NCBI RefSeq assembly: GCF_043641665.1
Contig: NC_092196.1
Coordinates: forward strand, 799,001-863,000
Length of the DNA stretch: 64,000 nt
Direction: 5' to 3'
Source: Enoplosus armatus
Taxonomy: Eukaryota > Chordata > Actinopteri > Centrarchiformes > Enoplosidae
How positions within the stretch are numbered: position 1 is the first letter of the stretch; the number at the start of each line of letters is the position of its first letter. The notes beneath the pieces are model-generated. The model saw only the letters and a list, made by a program, of their open reading frames with translations, did no database searches and was not told where the DNA came from. This document shows, piece after piece, positions 11,731-23,884 of this stretch. The translations under genes and the position numbers were made by a program.

Positions 11731-12049
11731 ATATAGATACACTCCAGGACGAGCAGCTAAGTAACCCACATTTGTTTTTTAATGACATAATATGTACGGA
11801 GTTTCTGACATGACTGGTACAATCAGACCGGGAGTACACCCTTAGGAACAAAACATAGGGACATGTCAGGATTTCTTTTCGTGTTCACTGTTCGTCATTC
11901 TTTTTTGAAACTGTAATGGTGAGAGCCGGAGGAAAAGGGGGTCCAATAAAAACTAAAAAAAGATCTTGAGGTTTCATGTATTGTTTCTGTTGGCTTTCCC
12001 TCGGCCTGTGACGCGCTCTGACAGATTTTGCAAGAGCTTTCTAAAGGTT

Positions 12050-12900
12050 GAGAAAAAAAAACCTTGATGATGTCACCTGGGTCATTTCAACAGGGGACTG
12101 TAAACCACCAAAGGTCTATGATGTATTTTTGTGGGCCAGCCCGGAAGTTAGCATCGCCCTGGTTCCCTCGAAAAAAAAAACAACGGGATTTTTCTACAGG
12201 ATTTTGGATTATTGCAGGAACTATGCTCTGTGGCAAACAAACGTTTACGATACTTCCAAGTTTTGTTCAAGATAATCTTCACTAGTGAACACCACTTTAA
12301 TGATTTCTGAAGCGTAAATGGAATCGCCAGAAGTGAAAAGCTAACGAACTACACCACGGTCGCATCACTTCAGCGTCACCACCGCTGAGAACTGAGACTA
12401 TAGATAGATATAGATATATAGACAGATACAGAGTATAAACACAACTAGTGAGTAGAACACTTTCCATGTTCGGCATGAAGACGTTTAACGTCCGCGACAA
12501 CCTCTGTGGTCTCATTTAGCCGCTTGTTAGCAAACCGCCTTTTTTAAAGACACGTAAAAGCTTCAAAATTCACGAGTGTGGGGGGGGGGGGGGTATCTAC
12601 TGACGCATTTTATGTCGTAGAACAAAACGTGGAAATCTCTTCAGCTTGTGTTTAACCACAGACCTTCTTTCAGGCATCTAACCAAAAAAACCCATTCAAA
12701 GAACCCCACTGACTTCCAGACGAGGGGACCTAAAGTGTAAAAATGCTGACTCTTTTCCGTGTTTTTCCCGCCCTATCAAAGACGCTATTGAGTTTGCATC
12801 ATGGGAAACGTAGGATCCAACGTTTTTCGGAGGTTAACCTGTACTAGGGGAGGAGGTGTCAGGTTATCTCAGCCTCTCTCCTGCACAGATGTTGCAGATT
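12050..12900 (+). mobile_element. Candidate long dispersed repeat
   Basis: Wording such as GATGATGTCACCTGGGTCAT, GGCCAGCCCGGAAGTTAGCA, GTGAAAAGCTAACGAACTAC, and AAGACGCTATTGAGTTTGCA matches what I remember of an abundant percomorph interspersed repeat. A GATA/AT patch (12395-12435) and a 14-base G run (12580-12593) interrupt it. It has no open frame of note. Rests on recall; a repeat library would settle it. Confidence 0.4.
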
Positions 12901-13120
12901 TCCATTTTTTTCTGTCTCTCACAAGTCCCCTAACACTTCCTGCTTTCTACCCCCGCCCACTACATTTACACATTCAAAATATATCTCGCTCTATGAAAAG
13001 TGGTGCTCTAAATCAAAATTGAACTGATATATGCCCTCAAAAACAAAAAAATGGGAACTATCAGAACTTTATACATGATATTTTGTGTTTGGGTTGGGGT
13101 TACTACTGTTTCAAATAAAA

Positions 13121-13141
13121 AAACAACAACAACAACAACAA
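13121..13141 (+). repeat. AAC trinucleotide array
   Basis: Seven AAC units after a T/A-rich stretch. Confidence 0.85.
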
Positions 13142-13174
13142 ATAAATCCCCATCTCCAGCCTCTGTGCGTCCTC

Positions 13175-13320
13175 CGACCTCACGGTGACCTCTGACTGCG
13201 GTCACAGCCTCAAATTCACCCTGGATGAGGTGGGGCTGGGGGGGGGGGGGGGGGGGGCGGCCGGGCGGCATGGCGGGGGCAGGGGTAGACTTCCACGTTG
13301 GCGAGGTCACAGAGAGGTCG
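13175..13320. promoter_or_regulatory. Two near-consensus DR5 half-site pairs flanking poly-G
   Basis: On the minus strand 13175-13191 is AGGTCA-N5-AGGTCG; on the plus strand 13304-13320 is AGGTCA-N5-AGGTCG. Each differs from the retinoic-acid-type DR5 consensus by one base. A 20-base G run lies between them. Confidence 0.35.
13238..13257 (+). repeat. Poly-G, 20 bases
   Basis: Uninterrupted G20, a strong G-quadruplex former. Length may vary by sequencing error. Confidence 0.9.
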
Positions 13321-14000
13321 CGCTCCACCTGTCGCCATGGCGACGGCTGCTGGAGGAGACACAGGAAGTAAACACCAGGGTCTGATCAGCCTGTTCCCTC
13401 TCTTGAGCGGAGAGGAAAAAACGAACAAAGGCGGGGAGGAAAGATGGGAGGCGGCATTCATTCTGACAAGTTGAGTCAAAAACCGAGTCGTTGGCGTTTT
13501 TTTACGACTTTGCCAAAAAAAAATGCGCTGACAGCCGTGCTCCTGGACGCTCGCATCTCACTTTCTCGCCCCCCTCGCTGGCTTCCCGCACTCTTTGACC
13601 TCTCGACCTCTTCCCATCGCCCTCACTTCCAGGGTCGGGCCAGAGGTCGCGCTGCTTGAGGTGTGTGTGTGTGTGTGTGTGTGCCCTACTGCCTTGTAAG
13701 CAAAGGATGTTGCTGTGCTATCTGTACACAACGTTTCTTTACCGACACCGAGAAAGGGAGCGGGTAGGCTATCAAAACTTGGGCCACGCCGAATGCTCCT
13801 CTGTTCATTAAGGATGAGGGGTTTTTTTTTGCCCGCAGATTTATGTTGTCAGTTTCTCGCTGCGTTTTGAGAATGGAGAGATTGGTCTTAAGCGGATAGC
13901 CTGCCAAGGGAGGGAGAAAGACAGTAATTAAGTAATTAAGAAAGTAAAAGGGTTTCTAATGGAGAACAGGAGACATGGGGTGGTGAGTGAGCCATCAGTA
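13320..14000. other. Unassigned; short GT array
   Basis: GT array at 13661-13683; otherwise GC-moderate DNA with short overlapping frames only. Confidence 0.5.
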
Positions 14001-14029
14001 ATTTGGGGATAATCTGCGTGGGGATGATC

Positions 14030-14228
14030 GGGGGGGGGGGGCAGGACTGAGGAGGGGGACAGGTGGACTGTGGTGGAAGTGGACAAGGAGGAGGAAGAAA
14101 AGAAGCATAGCTTTACAGGGGGGAGAAGGCAGACTGAGGTGCAGAGAGGGCAGGCTGGTGGTCAACAAGAGGCTGGGGAGTCTGAAGCCGAGCGGGATGA
14201 GATGGCAACTTGGGGGGGGGGGGGGGGG
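14030..14228 (+). repeat. Purine-rich tract bounded by poly-G runs
   Basis: G12 at 14030-14041 and G17 at 14212-14228, with G/A-biased sequence between. Confidence 0.85.
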
Positions 14229-14564
14229 TGTAGAAGAAGCTGAGGTGTCAGTCAGGAGGTTGAGGACATCTGTCATGTTTCGGTGAAAACGCCGACTGTT
14301 TTCGGGATTCTCAAAAGTTTCTTAGATCAGTTTGCCGTGTGCTCAGTGGGAGAAAAGGGGGGGGGCCCTGTTGCGGGGCTGACTCCAAGGAGAAGATCCA
14401 GGATTCAGGGGCTGGTTTTTTATCTCAAGTTGGTTTAGGGTGGACAGGGGCACACCTGTTCAAGGCTTTACATGCAGTTGGGTGGAGGGAGCGTTTTTCA
14501 CTTTGTGTATTTAATCTCAGTATACATACATATATCTCTATTTCAGCCCCTCCCTCTGAATGTC

Positions 14565-14916
14565 AGACACTCAGAATAAACAGACGCACTCTGGATTTAT
14601 GTCACAAACTAATAATAAACTACTACCTCATTATTTATTCTTTAATCTCTATTTATATTCACCAGTGCAATACATACATATATATATATACATATATATA
14701 CACACACACACATATATACATATACATTGTTATTGTACATAATTTTTACTTTTATTTTTCACTTAAATATTGTAAATGTGTATATTTTTTATATACTTTT
14801 TTCATACTTGTCATTTGTAAATCTATGCTACTTTGCTTTCTCTTGAATGGGAGCACCTGCAACTTGTGTCATTTCCCCCCCGGGGATCAATAAATTATTT
14901 CTGATTCTGATTTCTG
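14565..14916 (+). mobile_element. 3' tail of a retroelement, copy 1
   Basis: An AT-rich segment ends CCCCGGGGATCAATAAATT followed by TTCTGATTCTGATTTCTGA, the typical terminus of a family of teleost retroelements. A block from CACTTAAATATTGTAAATG (14760) to CACCTGCAACTTGT (14867) recurs inverted at 32.3-32.4 kb. The long open frame across it (14339-14893, 184 codons) is fortuitous. The internal AC/AT microsatellite (14671-14728) interrupts the element. Confidence 0.7.
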
Positions 14917-15082
14917 ATATATATGCATGTTTTTAGCCACATAGGATGTATGCTTACAGCTGCTAAAAAATATATATATATTTTACGATTAAATATATTT
15001 TTACTGCGCTTTGTGGAATTTTGTGAAGAAGTATTTTTACTTTTACTGTTTTAACTGGAATGAAATGTTTACAAGGAATATA

Positions 15083-15116
<34 letters not shown>

Positions 15117-16104
15117 AATATATGTATTACTTTAATTTAAACATATTATTTTACTTTTAGTTGTCTAGGGTTGACAATATGTTTGCGAGGATTAAATATA
15201 CATTTACTGGGATTAACTGTGTTTCCTGAAAAAAAAAAGAAGAAATACTGCATAATGTAACAAAACCAAGCTGCCATATAATAACAAATAGTTTATACAT
15301 AGTACTAAATTCCAGAAATTCCTTAACTCCCTGTAAACATATATTTTGTCTATATAATTTAAGCAGTAAATAAATGTTAATTTTGAACTTAGTAATCGTA
15401 CATAAATATCAAACGTATATATCAGTCCATTCCCAGTGAACACATTTTACACCTCAGTAAAAAATATACTTAAACCCCAGAAACATTTTGTTAATGCCAG
15501 TAAATATTTAGTGTGTTGTATCCCCATTGTATTACAGTAAAATATATAAAATCCCCCAAATATTGAAGTAATTCCAATATATTTGCACATATTGCTATCC
15601 AATAATCACATCTGTTGATCAGTGATCTGCTCTGCTCCTCTCGCTCTCACGGGGTTCTGTCCGTCTGACCTCTTTAGCTCTCGACCCCTGACCCCCCCGG
15701 CGGCCTGGCTCGGCCCTGCAGCAGAGATAACCTTGACTCCCAGGTCTGCTGCTGGGCCTAACATCTGGCGATCCCCTCGAGGGATCTCACGCTTTTGGAA
15801 AACCTTAAGAAAAATACATCGGGTCCACGTGATTAGTCTACCACCCCCAAATGTGCTTATTTTACATCAGTTTGATGGCATTATTTATCTAAAATAAATG
15901 AAACTATCGACAGACAGTGTGTGACTTCTTAAAATATATAAAACAGTATATATCAGTTGTTGAATACCACAGGTACTGTGTATATTTGATGTATATTTAC
16001 CACTTTCCTGGCACTATTTAACTGCATAATAATAATATGTTGTTTTGAAGAAGCTGGGAATGTGATAACGGCATGTAGAAATGCAGAAAATAGTATTCAA
16101 ATCA
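14917..16104. other. AT-rich stretch with TG/TA array
   Basis: Very AT-rich to about 15600, with a TG-then-TA array at 15083-15124 and recurring TTTACTG / CAGTAAAT words on both strands. From 15600 to 15900 composition becomes balanced, but no exon is recognisable. Confidence 0.55.
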
Positions 16105-16300
16105 TTAGACTTAGACTTAGATTTAGACTTTATTAATCCCACAGCGGGGAAATTTACAAGTCACAGCAGCAAAGACAGAAAGGTGCAGAAACACACAGCA
16201 GACAAGCACTGTGTCAATAAGAATTAGTATTTTTTTTAAAAGAAAAACAATATACAAATAATAAATACAGATATAACAAATATGGGGGACAAAAATGAAT
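16105..16300 (-). mobile_element. Retroelement 3' end with ACTTAG-type tail
   Basis: On the minus strand this ends in AATTTCCCCGCTGTGGGATT AATAAAG followed by a hexanucleotide tail (CTAAGT-like units at 16107-16132). Termini of the form 'fresh stop, TTTCCCC..GGGA.TAATAAAG, short tandem tail' are usual for LINE or LINE-mobilised SINE insertions in fish. The upstream portion (16150-16290) is A/T-rich and non-coding. Confidence 0.6.
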
Positions 16301-17145
16301 ATCCTGCCACTTTGTTGTGCCCCCCCCCCCCTCCCCACAACACTTTTCACACCGACGTTGCGCCCTTGTGCACCACTCATGCACTGCACTGCTGAAGATG
16401 ACGTGATCGATCTGAGTGACGCCGCTAAATGTTCCCACTCCATCAGTCACGTCAGCAGCTCGGTGAAGGACTGGACAAGGTCACTTCCCCCCGCGGGGAA
16501 GGATTCGGAACACGAACAAATAACGGCGCGTGGCCTCAAAGTGACGGCCCGTCTCCTGCGGGCTCCACGTTCCGCAATCTACTGGCATTTCATGGCTTCC
16601 GGGTTGTCGGTCCGATCCGCGTCCGAAAAAACGTCTCGCCTTTTGTGATTCCTCCGAGGAGCCACAAAAGCCTCGAGGACGTTAATCGCAATCGCACACC
16701 CACATCAGGGCCTGTGTTTGTCAAAGTTACGCTACAGAATGCTACGAAGCAGGGTCACCAACCCGAGGGTCGGGATCCACCGAGGGGCGCAGAGGTCACC
16801 GGGTGATTTCTTTTTTGTGAAATAGTAAACACGTCCACTTCTTCAAGCAACTAAAACCCCTTAAAATTCACCCCTTGAGGCCTCAAAACATTCTTAAAAT
16901 AAGTGAAAATGTCTGTTTCTCTCACTTCTTCAGCGCTTTCGAACTCTTTAAAATAGTCAATACTGTCCCGATGCTTTTCAAGTTCCTAAAGTGACTCGCA
17001 TCACTGCCAACACTCCGAAAAGGTTGGGAGCTGAACTGAAGAGCCCGTTCAGGAGTAAAAAATATTCTTCGACCTTTGACCTCCTCGAGTAACCTTTAAG
17101 AGCAGCTCTTCCGACAAACGCAGTATTTCCTCCTGTTTCGTGTAA
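16301..17145. other. Unassigned
   Basis: C-rich run at 16321-16332, then single-copy-looking DNA. The two overlapping frames at 16295-16806 contain no known domain. A near-perfect DR1 pair (minus strand AGGTCA-a-AGGTCG) is at 17070-17082. Confidence 0.45.
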
Positions 17146-17345
17146 CGTTTGATAAAAACTACAGTGACCAGCTGTTGACTGAGCCTTTTTTTTTTTTTTT
17201 TTTTTCTGAATGAAACTAAATATTTGTCAGCTGTTTAGATTTATGTCTCCCCAGCAGCAACCAATGGGCTTGGAGCTGAGAACCACAGACAGGGTAGAGA
17301 AATCAGATCGTACCGAGAGACTCCCATGGAATTTTTTCCCCTTAT
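17146..17345 (+). repeat. Dispersed repeat family C, copy 1
   Basis: AAAAACTACAGTGACCAGCTG, then a 20-base T run (17186-17205), then CAATGGGCTTGGAGCTGAG and ACCACAGACAGGGTAGAG. The same order is found at 59.40-59.59 kb. Confidence 0.65.
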
Positions 17346-19292
17346 AAATATGGGTCCTGGTCCTGAATCAGATATTTGCACCAGTCCGTTGTGTTTGGCA
17401 GTGAGTTTACAGTAAACGTTCCTATAATTGCTGTCCTAGGAACACCGTGTGTCCCCCAAACGTTAGCTTTTTAGCTCATGAGCCCTGTTTTCGGCTTCGT
17501 GACGAGGCATTTCCCAGTGGATCATCCCAGTGGCTCTTTTAATGGTTTATTTACACGAGGAAGTATTCGGATTTCCTCCGGCCGTTAATTGAACACTCAT
17601 TTCACCAAACCCGGAGATACAGTACATGGTTTTCACTGGCCAGTGAAGCGATAATATTCTGATACTGCAGTGCTTTTGCTTCCCGCACCCCCCTCCAACG
17701 GTGAATACATTACTGATACAGTGAGCTTGTACGTAGCAGCTACTAATGTTTTTTTCGCAGTGATATTGTTTAGAGTCTGATGGGATTTTTATGTCTGTAT
17801 GGATTAATGGATTACATTACGACTGTGCATAATGCAGGTAATCAGCTCGTGTTACAGAGCAGTTACACTGAATCAGCATCATGCAGTCTGGATGGGAAGC
17901 AGCCTTTTCATTTCTGACCTATTAAAGGTTTAAAAAAAAACAAAAAAAAAACATGAAAATGAACCCATCTTGAAGATATTGTTGAGTGTGTGACATGTGT
18001 TTTGATATCATTGTGCTGCTAACATCACAGAACACACTGGTGCATGTGGGCAGACTGGGGAGCCACTGGAGGCTGCAGTTCGTCTGTCCGGCAGCAGGGG
18101 TCGCCCTGGTCGAGAGAGCCGCAAACTGCAGCAAATGTGGGTTTTGTAAGTTAGTGCACGTGCGTTTTATTATCTGCAACCTTTTTCGGTGTGTGTGTGT
18201 GAGAGAGCGAGAAAGCCAATGAGAGAACGTATGTGTGTGTGTGTTTTGTCCTCCTTTGCCTGTTTGTGTATGTGAATGATCATATCCTTCTGAACAACCA
18301 GTGTGTTTCTGTGTATTTTCAATTATCAACCATTTGATATACATTCAAAAGCCGTATCGTAAACAGTTCTGTATATATCATGTTGGTTTTGTTTCGTTTG
18401 CACGCTGTCCGACGGCGACACCCCTGCAGAACCTCAACAGGAAACAGGGGACTTATAAAGAAGGAACCCCTCAATTCTTTAATGATCCCATCCAGGAAAA
18501 AAAAAAAAAAAAAAAAGCAATGGAAAAGTCTTCAAACATTTTAGCGACGAATCAAAAAAAAATCCAAAAAATAAACGCGTTGTCACCAATATGACATCAT
18601 ATCAGAAGTACAGTCTGTAGAGCGATTTCGTCCGTGAGGCGGTGAAAGAGCATCATCTCCTTGTGGTTTTCTGCAAACCGTCGCTAGTGTTTCCTATACA
18701 CTTCAATTTGACCCGTCCCCCCCCCCCCCGAGATCATTTTTAATTGAAAAGGCCTAATAATCACACAGATGTAGTAATTTAAACAAATTAAATGGAACAA
18801 CATTGGATTTAACAAGCTGGCAGTAATGCTTTGTATTCCATGGCAACGTTCAGTTTGGGTAAGAAAAGGTCGGTACCGGTCGGTATATCACCCTGTTCAG
18901 TAAGCCATCTGAGACTAAATTAAATCAACGGGAAAAAAAGAAAACGTAATTAACCGCGACGACTTCACAGCACTTGCTCCGCGGGATCACGTGACCAGCG
19001 GCGTTCATTATCGCGTTGGTGTACGGCCAAACTTTTTGATTTACCGCTTTGGAAAAAAAAAAAACACACCGAACTGTAAGACGGAGCGAGGGGAGACGGC
19101 GAGGGATAGAGAAAACTCTAATTAGTAAGTATTGTAGAGCGGGGGAGAGGGAGACGAGGGGGGGGGGGTTCCTCCCTAACGAGGTCTCATCCAGTGATGA
19201 ATGTGTGAGAGCGTCTCTGAAATATTGATGAGTGTGTAATGAAGCGGAGCAGACAGGCTCCATCCGAACGGCGAGGAAAGAAAGTCACACTG
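17346..19292. other. Unassigned; homopolymer tracts
   Basis: A20 at 18497-18516, C13 at 18717-18729, A-rich patches near 17930-17950 and G10 near 19160-19169. No coding signal above background. Confidence 0.5.
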
Positions 19293-19369
19293 GCGGACAG
19301 ACAGAGAGACAGACAGACAGACAGAGAGAGAGACAGGCAGACAGACAGAGAGAGAGAGAAGGGGTATGT

Positions 19370-19401
<32 letters not shown>
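19293..19401 (+). repeat. GACA/GA and GT microsatellites
   Basis: GACA and GA units mixed over 19293-19360, then GT at 19375-19401. Confidence 0.93.
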
Positions 19402-19412
19402 ACCTTTGACCT
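19400..19412 (-). promoter_or_regulatory. Perfect DR1 nuclear-receptor pair abutting a GT array
   Basis: TGACCT-T-TGACCT, i.e. AGGTCA-a-AGGTCA on the minus strand, the ideal DR1. It begins with the last T of the GT array. Confidence 0.45.
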
Positions 19413-19584
19413 TCACTTGCTGAAGAAGTACGGGACACTGCATGGCCAAAAGCTCACAATGAACACGCATGATTGCTGATCAGGCTGCAGGTATCTGCTC
19501 CCATTCAGACAGGTGTCGGATGGGGTTGAGGTCAGGGCTCCACGTAGGCCAGGGGGGGGTGTCGAGGTCCCGACCCACTCGCAA

Positions 19585-19609
19585 GCACACACACACACAC
19601 ACACACACA
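19585..19609 (+). repeat. CA microsatellite
   Basis: Twelve CA units. Confidence 0.95.
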
Positions 19610-19767
19610 GTCAATCCCAGTCATCCCAGTCATGACATCTCGTCCCCCAACCACCTTCGGGAAACATTTATTTGACGTGCACTTTGATTTTTTTTCTTTT
19701 TTAGTTCGGCCCGTGTCCCATTCGCTAACACGGAGGAGGCGGGGCTTGTGACATACACTGCAGCCAG

Positions 19768-19781
19768 CCACCAGGGGGCGA
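19768..19781 (+). promoter_or_regulatory. CTCF-like core
   Basis: CCACCAGGGGGCGA matches the core CCASYAGRKGGCRS at 13 of 14 positions. Occupancy unknown. Confidence 0.4.
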
Positions 19782-19799
19782 TCAAGATGTTTTGGCTTC

Positions 19800-21480
19800 A
19801 CGTTTGGTGTCAGCTGTCATGTTGTCCTACGGCCCTACAGCACAATTCCTCTGAAATATCAATTTAAGCTGTAGGGATTTAAATGAATACATACATAAGC
19901 AAACGAATGAAAACATTAGCATCTAACAGTTTCACCCTTCTGCTGCTCCAACGCTGAAGCCCGGTAGCTCGGTAGACGGTGCACAGGCACTAATGGAGCT
20001 GAAGTTAGGGGCCGTCTCAAAGTGGTCGAGAGACCTTCGCAGGCCCAAATCAGCTATTCTAGCTTTCTCATTTTAATTTCTTTATCATGAAGACCAATTT
20101 CGTCAATCCATCTGGGCCTCCTCCCATTATTTTACACGACCTTTAGAGTCGAAATCGCATCATGTAATGCGGCCAGAGGCGCACTGCTCTCGCTCCACCC
20201 AGACACCTTTAACAGTCACACAGCTTTTACTTAGACTCGGTTTAGACTGTGTGTTGTTATTTGATCAATTCAGGTGACATAAAATACAACCTTATTTTCT
20301 AATGCTTTGTCGGCAGCTTACCTTACACGTATGAGGAGTATATGAAGCGATCTAGTCCATTTCTAACAACGCATACAGTGAGCTCACATTTAAAAATGGT
20401 AAAAGCGACCTCAGTGTGTTCGACAGAAGATGATCTAGTAGGTACGAGGGCCGGCCGCTTATGTGTCTCGTGTCCAGGGGCCCATTGTATCACAATCCAG
20501 CCATTTAATTAAAATAAAGCGACATTATACAACCTCTATCATTTACCTCACAAACAGGGCCAGAGTCCAAGTCCCCCGAACAGATCCAGCTCCAGAAAAT
20601 TATGAACAAAAAAAAAAGGCTATCTATATATATTTTTTTGTTTGGGTTTTTCAAGTTACTTGATTTAATTTAGTTTTAAGGTTTAAATATTATAATATTT
20701 ATTTAGACTTTTAATTGTATTTCCCTACATCAAGGTCTAAATGCTTTTTTTTTTTTTTTTTTGGATCCTTTAAAAAAAAGAAAGAAGATGATTTGTCTGC
20801 CATAAGCTAATTTCTCCTAATTACTGAAAACCCCAAAAAGTAGTCACATTTCAATGCAAGTTTTGAATTGTAGAATATGAACTCCCTCCGTGCATGCTGC
20901 TAAACACCCCAAATGTCCCGAGGGAAAAAAGAAATTAAATATCACGAGTTTTCTTTTAATTAAATTCTGGTGATTTTATTGCACATTGTTTTGCTTTACT
21001 TTATTTTTTTTAAATTTTATTTAATATAATAATTATTGCGTATTTCTGAAATCTTTTATTTTTGTTCGCATTTGTCTCTATTTTGCTTTCGATGTTGTAA
21101 TGTCATTTTGAAGTTATTATTATTATTATCATTATTATCATCATCATGTGAATTTTATTTCTTTGCTCAAGTAAAAAACTAATTACACAACAAACTGGAA
21201 ACTAATGTGCATGAAGAGGGGAAAATAAGCCTTATTCAAGACTATTATTCACAATGTCAAAAATAAGAAATGAGTGAAGGTTAAATTAGATTCTAGACTA
21301 GATCTCAGCCAAAATGTCACCCTACAACACCGCAGTGTGTTTCCTGTGTTTTATGAAAAAAAAAAAAAAATCAGTGACAATGAGGCCAGCTCCTCTGTGA
21401 CCTTCGACCTCTCATGCCTGTCGGCTGTTTACCGTTGAAGCCGACTGCGCACCGTGGAAACACGAAGAGAGATGGTTACT
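19800..21480. other. AT-rich unassigned stretch
   Basis: T18 at 20745-20762, TTA/TCA array at 21116-21147 and long A/T-biased sequence at 20600-21360. No recognised element. A DR1-like pair with one mismatch is at 21398-21410. Confidence 0.5.
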
Positions 21481-21488
21481 GTTCTCAA

Positions 21489-21502
21489 CCAGCAGGTGGC
21501 GC
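21489..21502 (+). promoter_or_regulatory. CTCF-like core, full match
   Basis: CCAGCAGGTGGCGC fits all 14 positions of CCASYAGRKGGCRS. It is 40 bases before a long GT array. Confidence 0.45.
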
Positions 21503-21538
21503 ACATCCAAAAAAAGAAAAGGAAAAAAAAAAAAGGCA

Positions 21539-21541
<3 letters not shown>

Positions 21542-21592
<51 letters not shown>
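21542..21592 (+). repeat. GT microsatellite with GA end
   Basis: Twenty-two GT units, then GAGAGA. Confidence 0.97.
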
Positions 21593-21593
<1 letters not shown>

Positions 21594-22739
21594 CTTCAGA
21601 ATGAATACATAGCTGAGAGAAATAGTCAAAATATGTTGGGTTTTGTTTTTTTTTTCTCCTTAAGACTGCAGTCCAATTTGCAGACCGGACAATCACTAAC
21701 ACTCTATTTGAAAACCCACATTAAAAAAAAAATGTCAGCGCCGTCATTCCGTTCTTCAAACTGTTAGTCAGCCCAGCCGTAATAATATGGGAACATATTT
21801 AATAATATTAATATAATACATTAACTCTCAAATAACTGCTTTTTTTTTTTTTTTAAATATAACCCAACAGACGGTTAATAAAACCTCTTGACTGATAAAG
21901 TAACGCCATTTCTGCTGTAATTCCATGTTAGAAATGTATGAAATGTTTCATGGTGTTTCTTACGATGTAAGAAAGAAAAAAATACTGTATTGTTGTAAAT
22001 TATTATTTTATTTGTAATAGCCCTAATCAGTTCTGTCCTGAAGAGTTTCCGTCATCTGTTTCATTTTTAAGGGGCTTTTAACCAAATGAAATGATCCTCC
22101 TGGGGGGGAAAAATTGAATTGAACAGAAGGAATTCAAACAAGATGAGATCAGATTCAGGAGGATTTTACTGTGTGTGTGTGTGTGGGGGGGGGGTTCTTG
22201 TCGCGAGTCAATCATGTTACATTCTGCAGTTTTAATCAAAGTCTACGTTTCCTTCAAATGGTTTAAACTGAACAATTTAAACCACTGTAAAGGCCTAAAT
22301 AATCACAGACATAGAATAGTCCCTAAACAGAGCTTCTTCCGCTGTTACATCTGTGTAACAAACAAATATATGAATTTTTAAAAAGAAATCCATACAGTTT
22401 AAGCGCTTCCCCTCTGAGATGCTCAACTACAAATACCTCCAAGATGCAATCAATGATCAGGATTTAAATATAAAACCAATTCAGGTTTGGGACGGCAGAG
22501 GAAGAGCCAGAGACTCACAGAAATGTCTGTCTTTTTTTTTATTTCAGGTTTATAGTTATCCCTCCGAGGTCCAGACTGAGCGCTCACCGCCTCAAACGAG
22601 TGGATCCGCGTCTCAAGAAGACCGCTGCTAAACATCACGGCTCCAAATTTCCTTTGAGATCACAACAGAATCGAACAAAACAGAATACGTTTTGGGTTTT
22701 TTTCCCATTTTTTTTTTCTGGTAATGCAGGAGAACGAAC
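21593..22739. other. Unassigned
   Basis: T-rich run at 21840-21854, a short GT-plus-G10 tract at 22172-22194, and otherwise AT-rich DNA. The frame at 22419-22631 has no known domain. Confidence 0.5.
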
Positions 22740-22966
22740 GCACACACACACACACACACACATGAAGATAAGTACCATGAGTAGCGGGAGGAGGAGGGAC
22801 GATAGAAAGAGGAATTCTGTCTGCTGGAAAAAAGAAAGGGAAAGATGCAAGGAGGGGAGGACGGATGGAAGGAGGGAGTATACTGTAGAGGGGGGGGGGG
22901 GGTCAAAGGTCTCTCTCATTTTTTATCCATTACTGCTCAGGGTCACATTCTGGGTCACGGCTGTAC

Positions 22967-23018
<52 letters not shown>

Positions 23019-23110
23019 AACAAACACAACTCAACCAGATAACCAGATTAGATCCATTCCCAAGTATGTCACTCTGTCTTTGCTAAACTAAAAATAGCTC
23101 GAAGACCCTG

Positions 23111-23157
<47 letters not shown>
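22740..23157 (+). repeat. CA and long GT arrays with poly-G
   Basis: CA at 22740-22762, G13 at 22890-22902, GT at 22969-23018 (25 units) and GT at 23116-23157. A GGGTCA-N6-GGGTCA pair lies at 22940-22957. Confidence 0.95.
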
Positions 23158-23159
<2 letters not shown>

Positions 23160-23400
23160 GGGAAGGCGATTCAAGAACAAGAAAGACAGGCGGGAGAGAG
23201 AGAGAGAGAGAGACAGGCATGGGGGACGAAGAGAAGGAGGAAGAGGAGCCGTGAAAACAAAATGGATGGGAGGAGGACGAAGAGGAGGGGAACTGGCAAA
23301 GAGGAGGAGGAGGAGGAGGAGGAGGAGAAAGAGGCGAAGAAGAAGAAGTGGGGAGAGGAGGAAGAGACGGCGGGAGGAGGCATTTGTATTTGACCGAGGG
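23158..23400 (+). repeat. Long polypurine tract with GA and GAG arrays
   Basis: About 240 bases that are overwhelmingly purine on the plus strand. It holds GA (23195-23213) and (GAG)9 (23301-23328) arrays, and the G/A composition continues around them. The Glu/Arg/Lys-rich open frames here are by-products. Confidence 0.85.
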
Positions 23401-23476
23401 TTGACCTCCTCCCCGTCACCCTCTCACCTCTCCTTCACCTCCCTCCCTCCATCATTCATCCTGGACAGAGGAGGCC

Positions 23477-23478
<2 letters not shown>

Positions 23479-23522
<44 letters not shown>

Positions 23523-23643
23523 GTGTCTTGTCCTGGCAGTGACCTCTGCTCTGCTCAGCAGGAATGTTGAAGGAGAGGATGAGTGAACGACTTGGCTACA
23601 CACACAAACACAAAGGAGAAATACCATACACAGAGAGACAAAG

Positions 23644-23686
<43 letters not shown>

Positions 23687-23822
23687 GTGGAATAACTTGG
23701 GAGGCAAAGAATTTTAAAATAGATTAAGAGCAGGAGAAGAGAAGTTCAGATATTCCCATCATCACCTTCACACACTCAAACACAGGATGATATATGGCGC
23801 GTAAGCCACAGTGAGACCTGTG

Positions 23823-23859
<37 letters not shown>

Positions 23860-23884
23860 ACACACTCACACACACGCACACACA
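23479..23884 (+). repeat. Three CA arrays
   Basis: CA at 23479-23521, 23647-23683 and 23826-23884, the last interrupted by CT and CG. All are inverted relative to the GT arrays at 22.97-23.16 kb. Confidence 0.95.

Noticed and set aside
14339..14893. 184-codon open frame
   Set aside because: Lies in a retroelement tail and an AT/AC array; the inverted copy at 32.3 kb shows it is repeat DNA.
23479..23884. CRISPR-like regular array
   Set aside because: The repeated units are plain CA microsatellites in a vertebrate genome, without spacers or dyad repeats.
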